Shown here one piece after another: positions 35,968-45,131 of a stretch of 48,516 nt of DNA. The DNA comes from Alistipes sp. (GTDB lineage Bacteria; Bacteroidota; Bacteroidia; Bacteroidales; Rikenellaceae). The notes beneath the pieces are model-generated. The model searched no databases and had not been told where the DNA came from. It saw only the letters and a program-made list of their open reading frames with translations. A program made the translations under genes and the position numbers. The stretch lies in contig JAFYWG010000038.1 of the NCBI GenBank assembly GCA_017558115.1, forward strand, positions 1 to 48,516, read 5' to 3'. Each line of letters opens with the position of its first letter. Position 1 is the first letter of the stretch.

Positions 35968-36903
35968 ATGCGCGAGGTGATGCTCTCGGTCGTTATGACC
36001 ACCTTCAACCACGAACGCTACATCGCCACGGCGATAGAGAGTGTGCTGCGCCAGCAGACCGACTTCCCGATAGAGATTGTCATCGGCGAGGACTGCAGCA
36101 CAGACCGCACGCTAAACATCGCTATGGACTACCATATGCAGTACCCCGAGGCCATACGCATAGTGCGCTCCGAGCACAACGTGGGCTGGAGGGCCAACTA
36201 CCGCCGCACCATCGCCGCGGCACGTGGCCGCTACATCGCGCTACTCGATGGCGACGACTACTTCACCCACCGCAAGAAGCTGCAGATGCAGGTAGACCTC
36301 CTCGAGGCCAACCCTGACGTAGGCATGTGCTATGGCCGCTCGGAGAGGGTCGACGAGAGTGGTAGAACCACGATATACCCCGAGGGTGAGTGCGCCACAA
36401 CCTTCGAGGCTATGCTTAGGCGCAACCCCGCGGAGAACTGCACTGTCGTGGCACGCAGGGAGCTTGTGGAGCGCTACTACGCCGAGATACGCCCCGAGGA
36501 GCACCCCGAGTGGCTCACGGACGACCTGCCTATGTGGTTATGGTTTGCTGCCAACAGCCGCTACATGGCCATCGACTGCCCCATGTCGGTGCACCGTGTG
36601 CTTAACTATAGCGTCAGCCACAACCCCGACTACCGCCGAAAGATAGCGTTCGTAGACTCGCTCTACGACATCAGCCTATGGTACGACGAGCGATACAACC
36701 ATTCGCGCATGCGCCACGAACTGCTCACCACGAAGCACAACACAGCCCTCTGGGTGCTATCCTACAATGGTGGCATGGGCGAGTACCTAAGGCGTTGGCA
36801 TAGAGATGCTAAGGAGTATAAGCAACTGAGAAAGAACCTCGCCTCGTACGGCCTCTTCGCCAAGAAGGTGTTGTGGCGTATGTGGCACAAAACTAAGCGA
36901 TAG
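35968..36903 (+). CDS. glycosyltransferase family 2
   Basis: A 311-residue GT-A transferase. The nucleotide-sugar region is clear: VVMTTFNHERYI at the start, the EDCSTDRT Asp, and LDGDDYF with the metal-binding DxD near residue 93. It has no predicted membrane helix, so it acts at the cytoplasmic face. The acceptor and sugar are unknown. It lies between two DNA-repair genes and has no other glycan gene nearby, so it is probably a passenger in this operon. Confidence 0.88.
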   Translation: MREVMLSVVMTTFNHERYIATAIESVLRQQTDFPIEIVIGEDCSTDRTLNIAMDYHMQYPEAIRIVRSEHNVGWRANYRRTIAAARGRYIALLDGDDYFTHRKKLQMQVDLLEANPDVGMCYGRSERVDESGRTTIYPEGECATTFEAMLRRNPAENCTVVARRELVERYYAEIRPEEHPEWLTDDLPMWLWFAANSRYMAIDCPMSVHRVLNYSVSHNPDYRRKIAFVDSLYDISLWYDERYNHSRMRHELLTTKHNTALWVLSYNGGMGEYLRRWHRDAKEYKQLRKNLASYGLFAKKVLWRMWHKTKR

Positions 36904-36905
36904 CG

Positions 36906-37553
36906 ATGACTACAAAGGAGCGATATAGGGGCATTGTGGAGTACTTCTCCGCAGCCATGCCCACGGCAGAGAGCGAACTCGACTTCCGCAACCCATTTGA
37001 GTTGCTTGTTGCCGTTGTGCTCTCGGCACAGTGCACCGATAAGCGTGTTAACCTCACCACGCCCGCACTGTTCAAGGCATACCCCAATGCCGATGCCATG
37101 TCTAAGGCCACGGCGGAGGAGATATACGAGTACATCAAGAGCATATCGTACCCCAACAACAAGGCTAAACACTTAGCGGCCCTCTCCCGCCAGATAGTCG
37201 AAAAATTCGATGGCGAAGTGCCCACCGACCCCGACGACCTGCAGTCGTTGCAGGGTGTGGGGCGCAAGACGGCAAACGTTGTGGGTGCAGTCTTGTGGGG
37301 TAGGGAGGTTATGCCCGTCGACACGCATGTCTTTCGTGTTGCGGCACGCATAGGCCTCAGCCGCAATGCTAAGACCCCCCTTGCCACGGAGCGCCAACTC
37401 GAAAAGGGCTTTCCTAAGGAGCTGCTACCCATAGCGCACCACTGGCTCATACTCCATGGCCGCTACACCTGCATCGCACGCAGGCCCAAGTGCGAGGCGT
37501 GTGGCATAACTGCCTACTGCAAATACTTCAAAGATAATAATATAACTAAGTGA
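36906..37553 (+). CDS. nth: endonuclease III
   Basis: A 215-residue base-excision repair glycosylase/AP lyase that removes oxidised pyrimidines. The helix-hairpin-helix LQGVGRKTANVV holds the catalytic Lys121; Asp139 (PVDTHVFRVAARIG) is the second catalytic residue. The C-terminal C-x6-C-x2-C-x5-C (CIARRPKCEACGITAYC) binds a 4Fe-4S cluster. Length is normal. The start is 2 bases after the glycosyltransferase stop. Confidence 0.97.
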   Translation: MTTKERYRGIVEYFSAAMPTAESELDFRNPFELLVAVVLSAQCTDKRVNLTTPALFKAYPNADAMSKATAEEIYEYIKSISYPNNKAKHLAALSRQIVEKFDGEVPTDPDDLQSLQGVGRKTANVVGAVLWGREVMPVDTHVFRVAARIGLSRNAKTPLATERQLEKGFPKELLPIAHHWLILHGRYTCIARRPKCEACGITAYCKYFKDNNITK

Positions 37554-37554
37554 T

Positions 37555-38982
37555 ATGAAGCGTATTGCTATACTTTTAACCATGCTTGTTACGGCGTGCA
37601 CCACGCCCTCATACCCAGGCTTAGACAATCCATCCTACACGCCCAATAGCCAGACGGATAGGGATATCATCGCCTACATCGACCAGCGCCTCGACGAGGA
37701 GTACTACTGGCTCGATGAGGTCGCCGAGAAGAGCTACCTCTTCGACCGCGAGCACGCCAAGTGGAACGAATACCTCCACAAGTCGCTCAACATGCTCAAC
37801 ACGAACCTCGATGATGGCTACGTCAAGAGCAACGGCCAGCGCTCCTTCTACTCCTATATCACGGAGCTTAGCAGCGCCACACGTGCCGAGACCACGGGTT
37901 TTGGCATCCTTCTGCACTACACCATCCTTGTGGGCAACGGCAGTAATAACTACTACTACTTTATTATAGACCACGTATATCCCGACTCTCCAGCCGCTGA
38001 GGCGGGCCTCAAGCGTGGCGATATGATTACGAAGATTGATGGTAGCAACATCACCAGCGGCAACTACTCGGGCCTCTTTACGGCTATCCAGAATAACTCG
38101 CGCGCAAGCCTCAAGCTCGACCTCCAGCGCCAGACCACTGGCGAGAGCCTTAGCGTAGAGCTTACGAAGGCTCAGTACGATGCCAGTCCCATTGCGAGTT
38201 GCAAGGTAATCGAGGCTGGTGGCACGAAGATTGGCTACCTCGCCTATACGAGCTTCGACAGCGCCTACGACGAAGAGCTTGTCGCAGCACTGCGCACCCT
38301 CGCAGCTGAGGGGGCTACGGAGGTCATCCTCGACCTGCGCATCAACCGCGGTGGCTCGGTGAATAGCTCCTCTATCCTCTGCTCGGCACTCATGCCTCAA
38401 AGCATGGAGGGTAAGACGCTCTGCACCCTTGTGCGCAACCCCAACAACATGAAGAGTAATAAGTCTTCGATCTTTAACCTCAAAGATACGGGCGCGGTGT
38501 TTAGCCTCGATAGGCTTACGGTGCTCTGCTCCAGCTACTCGGCTTCGGCCTCAGAGCTTGTTGTGATGGGTCTGCGTGGCCTCGATGTCCCTGTTAAGCT
38601 AATAGGCTCACAAACAGAGGGTAAGAACTGTGGTATGGATGTTACGCGTAAGAGCATAGGCGGCAAGAACTTAGAGTTTGCCCCTATCACCTTCATGTGC
38701 TTCGATGCTAAGGGTAGTGGCGACTGGGGTGAGGGCATAGTCCCCGACATCGACCTTAAGGACGAGAACAACAAATATGGTCTCCACGATGGTAACTACC
38801 CCCTCCCACGTGCCGACTGGGGTGACGCGGAGCACGACATAGCCCTCTGTGTTGCCATTGCTGAGATTACGGGTAAGCCCATCACTGCAACACGCAGTGT
38901 TGAGGCTGCGGAGACCTATGCAACCCTCGCCCTCGAGAACCCCATATTGGGCATACGCCTCTATGCCGACGAAACGGAGTAA
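37555..38982 (+). CDS. S41-family peptidase, lipoprotein
   Basis: A 475-residue protease. The N-terminus is a lipoprotein signal with the lipobox LVTAC (Cys15), so it is anchored to a membrane outside the cytoplasm. A helical region (about 40-115) is followed by a PDZ domain (DSPAAEAGLKRGDMITKIDG, about 135-200) and the S41 protease domain: ILDLRINRGGSVNSS, the catalytic Ser in SSYSASASELV and Lys in TEGKNCG. It resembles the tail-specific proteases but lacks an extended C-terminus. It is the last gene of the operon starting at 29734. Confidence 0.9.
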   Translation: MKRIAILLTMLVTACTTPSYPGLDNPSYTPNSQTDRDIIAYIDQRLDEEYYWLDEVAEKSYLFDREHAKWNEYLHKSLNMLNTNLDDGYVKSNGQRSFYSYITELSSATRAETTGFGILLHYTILVGNGSNNYYYFIIDHVYPDSPAAEAGLKRGDMITKIDGSNITSGNYSGLFTAIQNNSRASLKLDLQRQTTGESLSVELTKAQYDASPIASCKVIEAGGTKIGYLAYTSFDSAYDEELVAALRTLAAEGATEVILDLRINRGGSVNSSSILCSALMPQSMEGKTLCTLVRNPNNMKSNKSSIFNLKDTGAVFSLDRLTVLCSSYSASASELVVMGLRGLDVPVKLIGSQTEGKNCGMDVTRKSIGGKNLEFAPITFMCFDAKGSGDWGEGIVPDIDLKDENNKYGLHDGNYPLPRADWGDAEHDIALCVAIAEITGKPITATRSVEAAETYATLALENPILGIRLYADETE

Positions 38983-38999
38983 TTTTGCAATAAATTTTA

Positions 39000-39007
39000 T
39001 AACTTTG
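39000..39007 (+). promoter_or_regulatory. Bacteroidota -7 box for the moxR-bat operon
   Basis: TAACTTTG on the plus strand, about 74 bases upstream of the moxR ATG, in the gap after the S41 gene. Confidence 0.45.
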
Positions 39008-39080
39008 CAATATTTGGAACGTTAGGCGCGTTTCCTCAAAGACAAAACCCTGTAGAGTAATACGAAATAAACATATAACA

Positions 39081-40079
39081 ATGAACGAAGTAGTTAATAT
39101 CAAAGAGCTCAATGCGCAGATTCAGGAGGAGTCGGTATTTGTCGACACCTTGCGCAAGGAGATGTCACGCGTAATCATCGGCCAGCAGCACCTCGTAGAC
39201 ACGTTGCTCATCGGCCTCTTGTCGGACGGCCACATCTTGTTGGAGGGTGTGCCAGGCTTGGCTAAAACATTGGCTATCACCACACTTTCAAAGGCTGTAG
39301 ATGCTAAGTTCGCGCGTATCCAGTTTACGCCCGACTTGCTCCCTGCCGACCTTATCGGTACGCTCATCTACTCGCAGCGCAACGAGGAGTTTTCCGTTAA
39401 GCGTGGTCCTATCTTCGCCAACTTCATCCTCGCCGACGAGATCAACCGTTCGCCAGCAAAGGTGCAGTCAGCACTCTTGGAGGCCATGCAGGAGAAGCAG
39501 GTGACTATTGGTGATACAACCTACCCCCTTCCCCAGCCATTCTTGGTGCTCGCCACGCAGAACCCCTTGGAGCAGGAGGGTACGTACCCATTGCCCGAGG
39601 CACAGGTAGACCGATTCATGCTTAAGGCAAAGATATCATACCCCAAGCGCACTGAGGAGTTGGAGATTGTACGCCTAAATATCTCTGGCTCAGGCATGCC
39701 CGAGATTAATAAGGTCATCTCTCCCGAGGATATCATGCGTGCCCGCGAGATTGTGAATAGGGTCTACATGGACGAGAAGATTGAGAAGTATATTATCGAC
39801 ATCATCTTCGCTACACGCGAGCCTGCGGAGTACCACTTGAACAACCTCCAGTCGCTCATCGCCTATGGTGGCTCACCCCGTGCCTCTATCGCCTTGGCAA
39901 AGGCGGCACGTGCCTACGCCTTCATCCAGCGCCGCGGCTATGTCATTCCCGAGGATGTGCGCGCCGTATGCCACGACGTATTGCGCCACCGCATAGGCCT
40001 CACGTACGAGGCTGAGGCTAACAACATCACCTCGGAGCAGATTATTACCGACATTCTCAACAACGTTATCGTACCCTAA
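39081..40079 (+). CDS. moxR: MoxR-family AAA+ ATPase
   Basis: A 332-residue AAA+ chaperone. Walker A GVPGLAKT is near residue 54-61, Walker B ADEINRSP near 117-124, and the sensor region ATQNPLEQEGTYPLPEAQVDRFM is typical of the MoxR subgroup. MoxR proteins are thought to activate von Willebrand A partners, here the DUF58 and Bat proteins that follow. Its stop codon overlaps the next ATG by one base. Confidence 0.95.
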   Translation: MNEVVNIKELNAQIQEESVFVDTLRKEMSRVIIGQQHLVDTLLIGLLSDGHILLEGVPGLAKTLAITTLSKAVDAKFARIQFTPDLLPADLIGTLIYSQRNEEFSVKRGPIFANFILADEINRSPAKVQSALLEAMQEKQVTIGDTTYPLPQPFLVLATQNPLEQEGTYPLPEAQVDRFMLKAKISYPKRTEELEIVRLNISGSGMPEINKVISPEDIMRAREIVNRVYMDEKIEKYIIDIIFATREPAEYHLNNLQSLIAYGGSPRASIALAKAARAYAFIQRRGYVIPEDVRAVCHDVLRHRIGLTYEAEANNITSEQIITDILNNVIVP

Positions 40080-40963
40080 TGCACCTCACCGAGCAAGACA
40101 TACTCAAGCGCGTACGCCAAATCGAGATCAAGACGCGCGGTCTCTCCGACGAGATCTTTGCAGGTAAGTACCACTCCGCCTTCCGTGGCCGTGGTATGTC
40201 CTTCGCCGAGGTTCGCGAGTACCGCGTGGGCGACGACGTGCGCGATATCGACTGGAATGTTACGGCACGCTCGGAGCGCACCCATGTCAAGGTTTTCGAG
40301 GAGGAGCGTGAGCTCACGATGATGCTTGTTGTCGATGTCTCGCCCTCGCGCATGTTCGGCTCTAAGGAGCTCACCAAGAAGAACGTTATCACCGAGATAG
40401 CTGCAACCCTCGCCTTCTCTGCTGCCAAGAACAACGACAAGGTGGGCTGCATCCTCTTCTCGGATAGGGTGGAGAAGTTCATACCCCCGAAGAAGGGACG
40501 TGCGCACGTCATGATGATCATCCGCGAGCTTGTAGGCTTCGAGCCTCAGGGCACCTCTACCAACATCTCGGAGGCGTTGCGCTACCTTGTGGGCGTGAAT
40601 AAGAAGCGTGCAACGACGTTTCTACTCTCTGACCTTATAAATGCCGAGAGCGACATGGCGAAGCTCGATGATGCCCTCAAGATAGCATCGTCGAAGCACG
40701 ACATCATGGCCGTAAAGGTCTACGACGAGCGCGACAGGGACCTCCCTAACGTCGGCATCGTCGAGGTTCAGGACTCGGAGACGGGACGCAGAGCTTGGCT
40801 CGACACCTCGTCGCGTGCTGTGCGCCGCTTCTGGGCCGAGAACTACGACCAGCGTGCAGCAACTATGAAGAGCATGCTGCAGCAGAACCGCGTCGACATG
40901 GTCGATGTAGCTACGGACGAAGACTATGTTGTGGAGCTTATAAAGATGTTTAAGCAACGATGA
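40079..40963 (+). CDS. DUF58 domain protein
   Basis: A 294-residue protein with the DUF58 signature near residues 40-75 (FRGRGMSFAEVREYRVGDDVRDIDWNVTAR) and a degenerate von Willebrand A-like domain after it (LVVDVSPSRMFG). There is no signal peptide or membrane helix, so it is cytoplasmic. DUF58 genes almost always follow moxR, and the two are thought to act together. The start overlaps the moxR stop (TAATG), and the stop overlaps the next gene by 4 bases. Confidence 0.92.
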   Translation: MHLTEQDILKRVRQIEIKTRGLSDEIFAGKYHSAFRGRGMSFAEVREYRVGDDVRDIDWNVTARSERTHVKVFEEERELTMMLVVDVSPSRMFGSKELTKKNVITEIAATLAFSAAKNNDKVGCILFSDRVEKFIPPKKGRAHVMMIIRELVGFEPQGTSTNISEALRYLVGVNKKRATTFLLSDLINAESDMAKLDDALKIASSKHDIMAVKVYDERDRDLPNVGIVEVQDSETGRRAWLDTSSRAVRRFWAENYDQRAATMKSMLQQNRVDMVDVATDEDYVVELIKMFKQR

Positions 40964-42105
40964 AACAACGACTTATAAATAGAGCAAATATACTCATTGT
41001 CCTGCTGCTTACCTCTATATGGGGTTTTGAGGCGCGTGCCCAGGAGCCCGTTGTTAGCGGCAGCCTCTCAAAGGATAGTGTCGAGGTGGGTGACCACTTC
41101 GACTATACCATCGACGTAGAGGTGGATATCGCTACGCGCTGGATACCCCCAACCTATGGTAAGCTACTTACCGAGGAGGAGGCCAAAAAACTCGACGAGG
41201 CTAAGAGGAGCATTTCTCAGTACAAGGAGTACAACGACGACATTATAGAGGTGATAGAGGACTACCCCATCGACACGCTCAAGGTGGAGGGTCGTCGAGT
41301 CACTCTGCGCAAGCGCTACCGCATGGCGGTGATGGAGACGGGCGACATACCCTTCGTCCCCGTCATTGCCTACTACGCCAAGAACCGCGATGAGGCAGAC
41401 ACGCTCTTCTCGCGCGACACACTGCGCCTACATGTCAAGAGCTACGAAGAGCTCGACACCACACTCTTCCTGACGTTCGACCAGAAGAGTGGTGGCATCG
41501 TTGTCGATAGTCTCCTTGCTCGCGAGAAGCTTCGCGATGAGGGCATCTACACACAGAAGGACCTACCCTTTATCTTTGCCGAGATTAAGGACTACGTCAC
41601 ATACGGCGCTATAGGCTTGATACTCTTTGGTTTAATAGTATGGCTCGCAGCATGGCTTATCGTCCGATATATGCGTAAGCGCAAGGCTATGCCCCGTACT
41701 CTGCCAAAGATACCGCCCCACGTCGTGGCAAACAAGGCCCTCGTGGAGTTGGGTCACCGCAAGCTATGGCAGAAGGGTAAGTTCAAGGCCTACTACACGG
41801 CGCTGACCTCCATCTTGCGTACCTATATCTCGAGTCGCTGGGATGTAGGCGCGTTGGAGATGACCACCGACGAGATTATCATGGCTCTGCGCGACGTGGA
41901 TATGCCCTCGGCAAGCCGCACCGACCTCATAACGATACTTCGCACCGCCGACATGGTTAAGTTCGCTAAGGCCGAGCCCGAGGCTGAGGATAACGAGGAG
42001 AACCTAAGCCGTGCCCTCTACTTTGTGGAGAACACCAAGGAGGAGGATAAGGCGCGCTATGCCGGTAAGCAGGATATTAACATCGAGACTAACATCGAAG
42101 ACTAA
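40960..42105 (+). CDS. bat-operon membrane protein of unknown function
   Basis: A 381-residue protein. It has a signal peptide (ILIVLLLTSIWGFEARA, cleavage near Ala27), an extracytoplasmic beta domain of about 150 residues that begins EPVVSGSLSKDSVEVGD, one strong membrane helix near 207-230, and a cytoplasmic helical domain (LVELGHRKLWQKGKFKAYYTALTSILRTY). This topology is like a short BatD. It fills the slot usually held by an unnamed gene between DUF58 and batA in Bacteroides. It overlaps its neighbours on both sides. Confidence 0.85.
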   Translation: MKQRLINRANILIVLLLTSIWGFEARAQEPVVSGSLSKDSVEVGDHFDYTIDVEVDIATRWIPPTYGKLLTEEEAKKLDEAKRSISQYKEYNDDIIEVIEDYPIDTLKVEGRRVTLRKRYRMAVMETGDIPFVPVIAYYAKNRDEADTLFSRDTLRLHVKSYEELDTTLFLTFDQKSGGIVVDSLLAREKLRDEGIYTQKDLPFIFAEIKDYVTYGAIGLILFGLIVWLAAWLIVRYMRKRKAMPRTLPKIPPHVVANKALVELGHRKLWQKGKFKAYYTALTSILRTYISSRWDVGALEMTTDEIIMALRDVDMPSASRTDLITILRTADMVKFAKAEPEAEDNEENLSRALYFVENTKEEDKARYAGKQDINIETNIED

Positions 42106-43049
42106 TGAGACAGCTCAATCACATATTTATGGCTCTTTGCCTTGTGCTTCTCGGTGTCGCACTGCCCGAGAGTGCCGTTGCTCAGTACTTCCCCGAGCGC
42201 AAGTTGGTGCGCGAGGGTAACGAGCAGTTCAAGGCGCGCAACTTCAGCAATAGCCTGAAGAAGTATGAGGAGGCCTATTTGCGCGACTCGACAAAGTATG
42301 AAGTTCTCTACAACCGTGCGAATGCCTACTACCATAAGAAGGCCAACTCGCCCGAGGATAAGGAGATGACCTACGAAGAGTCTAACGCCCTCTACGAGGC
42401 TATTGCGGGCGATAAGCTCCTTACCAAGGAGCAGCGTGCAGAGGCATACCGCAACCTCGGTGAGAGCCTCTTTGCGCAGGAGGAGTACGAGGCCGCATTG
42501 AACACCTTTAGAGAGTCGTTGCGCCTCAATCCCGCCGACGAGGAGACAAAGTATAACTATGTGCTTACCAAGCGTATAGTAGACCAGAAACGCGCATCGC
42601 AGAACCAAAACCAGAATCAGGATCAGAACCAAAACCAGGACCAGAATCAGGATCAAAACCAGGATCAGAATCAGGACCAGAATGGTGGCGGAGAGAACAA
42701 CGAGAATAACGAGAACAACGACAACTCCGACCAGAATAAGGATCAGAACCAGAATGGTGGTGATAAGAACCAGCAGGGCGACAACCAGCAGGATGATAAG
42801 AACCAGCAGGGCGACGATAAGAACGATCCTAAGCAGGGTGAGGGTGACGATGACAAGCAGAGTGGCAACGACGATAGCCAGGGTAATGGCGACCAGGAGC
42901 GAGAGCAGAATGGTGCACCCCAGCCCAAGGAGCTAAGCCCCGAGAAGCAGCGTATGCTCGATGCTATACAGGCCGAGGAGGACAAGACTCAGGACAAGCT
43001 CGGCGATAAGAAGAAGGGTGTAATAATCCCCGGAAAGAAGAATTGGTAG
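42105..43049 (+). CDS. batC: BatC, TPR protein with Gln/Asn/Asp-rich tail
   Basis: A 314-residue protein with a signal peptide, TPR units at about residues 35-155 (REGNEQFKARNFSNSLKKYEEA, YNRANAYYHKK, YRNLGESLFAQEEYEAALNTF), then about 100 residues that are almost only Gln, Asn, Asp and Gly. The DNA for the first part of the tail (42600-42684) is a 6-base repeat. The C-terminus RMLDAIQAEEDKTQDKL is a BatC hallmark. The TPRs should bind BatA or BatB. It stands before batA, while in Bacteroides batC usually follows batB. Confidence 0.88.
   Translation: MRQLNHIFMALCLVLLGVALPESAVAQYFPERKLVREGNEQFKARNFSNSLKKYEEAYLRDSTKYEVLYNRANAYYHKKANSPEDKEMTYEESNALYEAIAGDKLLTKEQRAEAYRNLGESLFAQEEYEAALNTFRESLRLNPADEETKYNYVLTKRIVDQKRASQNQNQNQDQNQNQDQNQDQNQDQNQDQNGGGENNENNENNDNSDQNKDQNQNGGDKNQQGDNQQDDKNQQGDDKNDPKQGEGDDDKQSGNDDSQGNGDQEREQNGAPQPKELSPEKQRMLDAIQAEEDKTQDKLGDKKKGVIIPGKKNW
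42600..42684 (+). repeat. 6-base coding repeat in batC
   Basis: About 14 units of CAGAAC/CAGGAT-type hexamers encode alternating Gln-Asn and Gln-Asp. The repeat is in frame, so changes in unit number would only change tail length. Confidence 0.7.
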
Positions 43050-43052
43050 AGT

Positions 43053-44033
43053 ATGACATTTTTGTATCCTAACATATTGTGGTTGATGGCGATACTTCCG
43101 TGTATCGTCGTCTACTACATCTTGGTGGCGCGCCGCAAGGCCTCGCTTACGGTCTCTACAATCGGCGGTAAGCGTGCCCCCCGCCCACTGAGATATTGGT
43201 TGCGCCCACTGCCCATAGTGTTGCGCGTAGGTGCCATGGCAATGCTTATTGTGGCCCTTGCCCGCCCCGTAAACATCACCAACGAGCATGAGACAACAAC
43301 CGACGGTATCGACATCGCCCTTGCGATGGACATCTCGGGCTCGATGCTTGCGCGCGACTTCACCCCCGACCGTCTAACCTCGGCGAAGCAGCTTGCAGCG
43401 GAGTTCGTGGCAAACCGCCGTGGCGACCGCATTGCCGTTGTGGCATTTGCTGGCGAGGCATTCACACAAGCACCCCTCACGTCTGATCAGGCAACGGTGG
43501 AGACCATGCTTTCGCGTCTGCGCAGTGGTGTGGTGGATGATGGCACAGCCATAGGTAATGGCCTCGCAACGGCCATCAACCGCCTTAGGGAGAGTAGTGC
43601 GAAGTCCAAGGTCATCATCCTGCTTACGGATGGTGTCAACAACCGCGGTCAGATATCGCCCCTCATGGCGGCGGAGATTGCTCGCGACATGGGTATTAAG
43701 GTCTACACCATTGGTGTTGGCACACGTGGTCGCGCACCCTACCCCGCAGTCGACATGTTTGGCAACCAGACAACAATAATGGCCGATGTGGAGATTGACG
43801 AGGAGCTACTGCGCGAAATATCCTCTATGACGGGAGGTGCATACTATCGTGCGGTGAATGATGAGGCGTTGCGCCAGATATATGCCGAGATTAACGAATT
43901 GGAGACAAGTAAAGTGCAGGTGACAAACTACCAGACCTACGACGAGCTCTTCCTTCTGTGGGCACTCTTGGGTCTCTTGTTCCTCGGCTTGGAGTTTATT
44001 TTTGACAAGGTGGTACTCAACCGCCTACCATAA
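43053..44033 (+). CDS. batA: BatA, von Willebrand A membrane protein
   Basis: A 326-residue protein with two N-terminal hydrophobic helices (about 8-24 and 55-73) and one near the C-terminus. The von Willebrand A domain from about residue 87 has an intact MIDAS: DISGS (89-93 region), the later Thr and TDG Asp. Metal-dependent binding of partners is therefore expected. It lies just before batB, 4 bases after batC. Confidence 0.92.
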   Translation: MTFLYPNILWLMAILPCIVVYYILVARRKASLTVSTIGGKRAPRPLRYWLRPLPIVLRVGAMAMLIVALARPVNITNEHETTTDGIDIALAMDISGSMLARDFTPDRLTSAKQLAAEFVANRRGDRIAVVAFAGEAFTQAPLTSDQATVETMLSRLRSGVVDDGTAIGNGLATAINRLRESSAKSKVIILLTDGVNNRGQISPLMAAEIARDMGIKVYTIGVGTRGRAPYPAVDMFGNQTTIMADVEIDEELLREISSMTGGAYYRAVNDEALRQIYAEINELETSKVQVTNYQTYDELFLLWALLGLLFLGLEFIFDKVVLNRLP

Positions 44034-44044
44034 ACTGTTTACAG

Positions 44045-45091
44045 ATGAACGAGATAGGTATATTCGAATTTGCAGCTCCCGAGCGCTTGTGGTGGCTCGT
44101 GCTGGTGCCACTGATTATCGTTGGCTACTGGCTCACGACGCTATGGGCGAAGCGCAAGCTACGCCGCTTTGGCCACAAGGCCACACTCAAGGAGCTTATG
44201 CCCGACCACTCTGTTGTGCGCGGCTGGATTAAGATTTCGCTCTTTGCCCTTGCCGTGGGCTTCGTTGTGCTGGCCGTGGCGCGCCCACAAACGGGCTCGA
44301 AGCTACGCAGCGTCGAGAGCAAGGGTAGGGAGATAGTGCTTGCCGTAGATGTGTCGAACTCTATGCTTGCTGAGGATACCGAGCCCAGCCGTATGGCCCG
44401 CACACGCTACGCCATACAGCAGCTCACGCGCCATATGAAGAGTGACCATGTGGGCATCGTAGCCTTTGCCGACGATGTGGAGGTGTTATTGCCCATCACC
44501 TCGGACTACAAGATGGCCGAGTCGAAGATACGTAGCCTCTCTCCCGCGCTTATTGCCAATCAGGGCACGGATGTGGGTGAGGCCTTAGAGGTGGCGCTTA
44601 TGTCCTTCTCTACCAACGCGCGCACCAGCCGCAGTCGCGTAATCATCCTTATCACGGATGGTGAGGCGCACGACGATATGGCGTTGGCTGTTGCCGAGCG
44701 TGCCAATGAGGAGGGTGTCGTAATCTGCTGCATCGGCATCGGTACGCCCGAGGGTACAACGCTCCAGATCGACGGCCAGATAATCGAGGATGAGAGTGGT
44801 AAGATGGTGGTTACGAAGCTCAACGAGCAGCTGCTTATGGAGATAGCATCCACCACGGGTGGCGTATATATACGCTCTACAAACGCTAACTTCGGCCTCG
44901 AGGAGATTGTGGCGCAGTTGGACACCATGGAGAGCGCAAAACTTACGCACCGCAACTTCGAGGAGTATGACGAGGAGTATATGTGGTTCTTGGGCGTGGC
45001 ACTCTTGTTGCTTTTTGTCGAGTGCCATGTGCTTGGTCGCCGCAACCCCTTGCTACGTGGCGTAAAGCTCTTCGAGCGAACTAAGAGATAG
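44045..45091 (+). CDS. batB: BatB, von Willebrand A membrane protein
   Basis: A 348-residue protein of the same plan as BatA: two N-terminal hydrophobic helices (about 12-30 and 60-80), a von Willebrand A domain with the MIDAS sequence DVSNS and LITDGEAHDD, and a C-terminal helix. BatA and BatB are thought to form a complex with the other Bat proteins in the inner membrane. It ends the moxR operon; 40 bases separate it from pepD. Confidence 0.92.
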   Translation: MNEIGIFEFAAPERLWWLVLVPLIIVGYWLTTLWAKRKLRRFGHKATLKELMPDHSVVRGWIKISLFALAVGFVVLAVARPQTGSKLRSVESKGREIVLAVDVSNSMLAEDTEPSRMARTRYAIQQLTRHMKSDHVGIVAFADDVEVLLPITSDYKMAESKIRSLSPALIANQGTDVGEALEVALMSFSTNARTSRSRVIILITDGEAHDDMALAVAERANEEGVVICCIGIGTPEGTTLQIDGQIIEDESGKMVVTKLNEQLLMEIASTTGGVYIRSTNANFGLEEIVAQLDTMESAKLTHRNFEEYDEEYMWFLGVALLLLFVECHVLGRRNPLLRGVKLFERTKR

Positions 45092-45131
45092 TGTAAATAA
45101 CAACTTGTATAACTACTAAAATACTACAACT

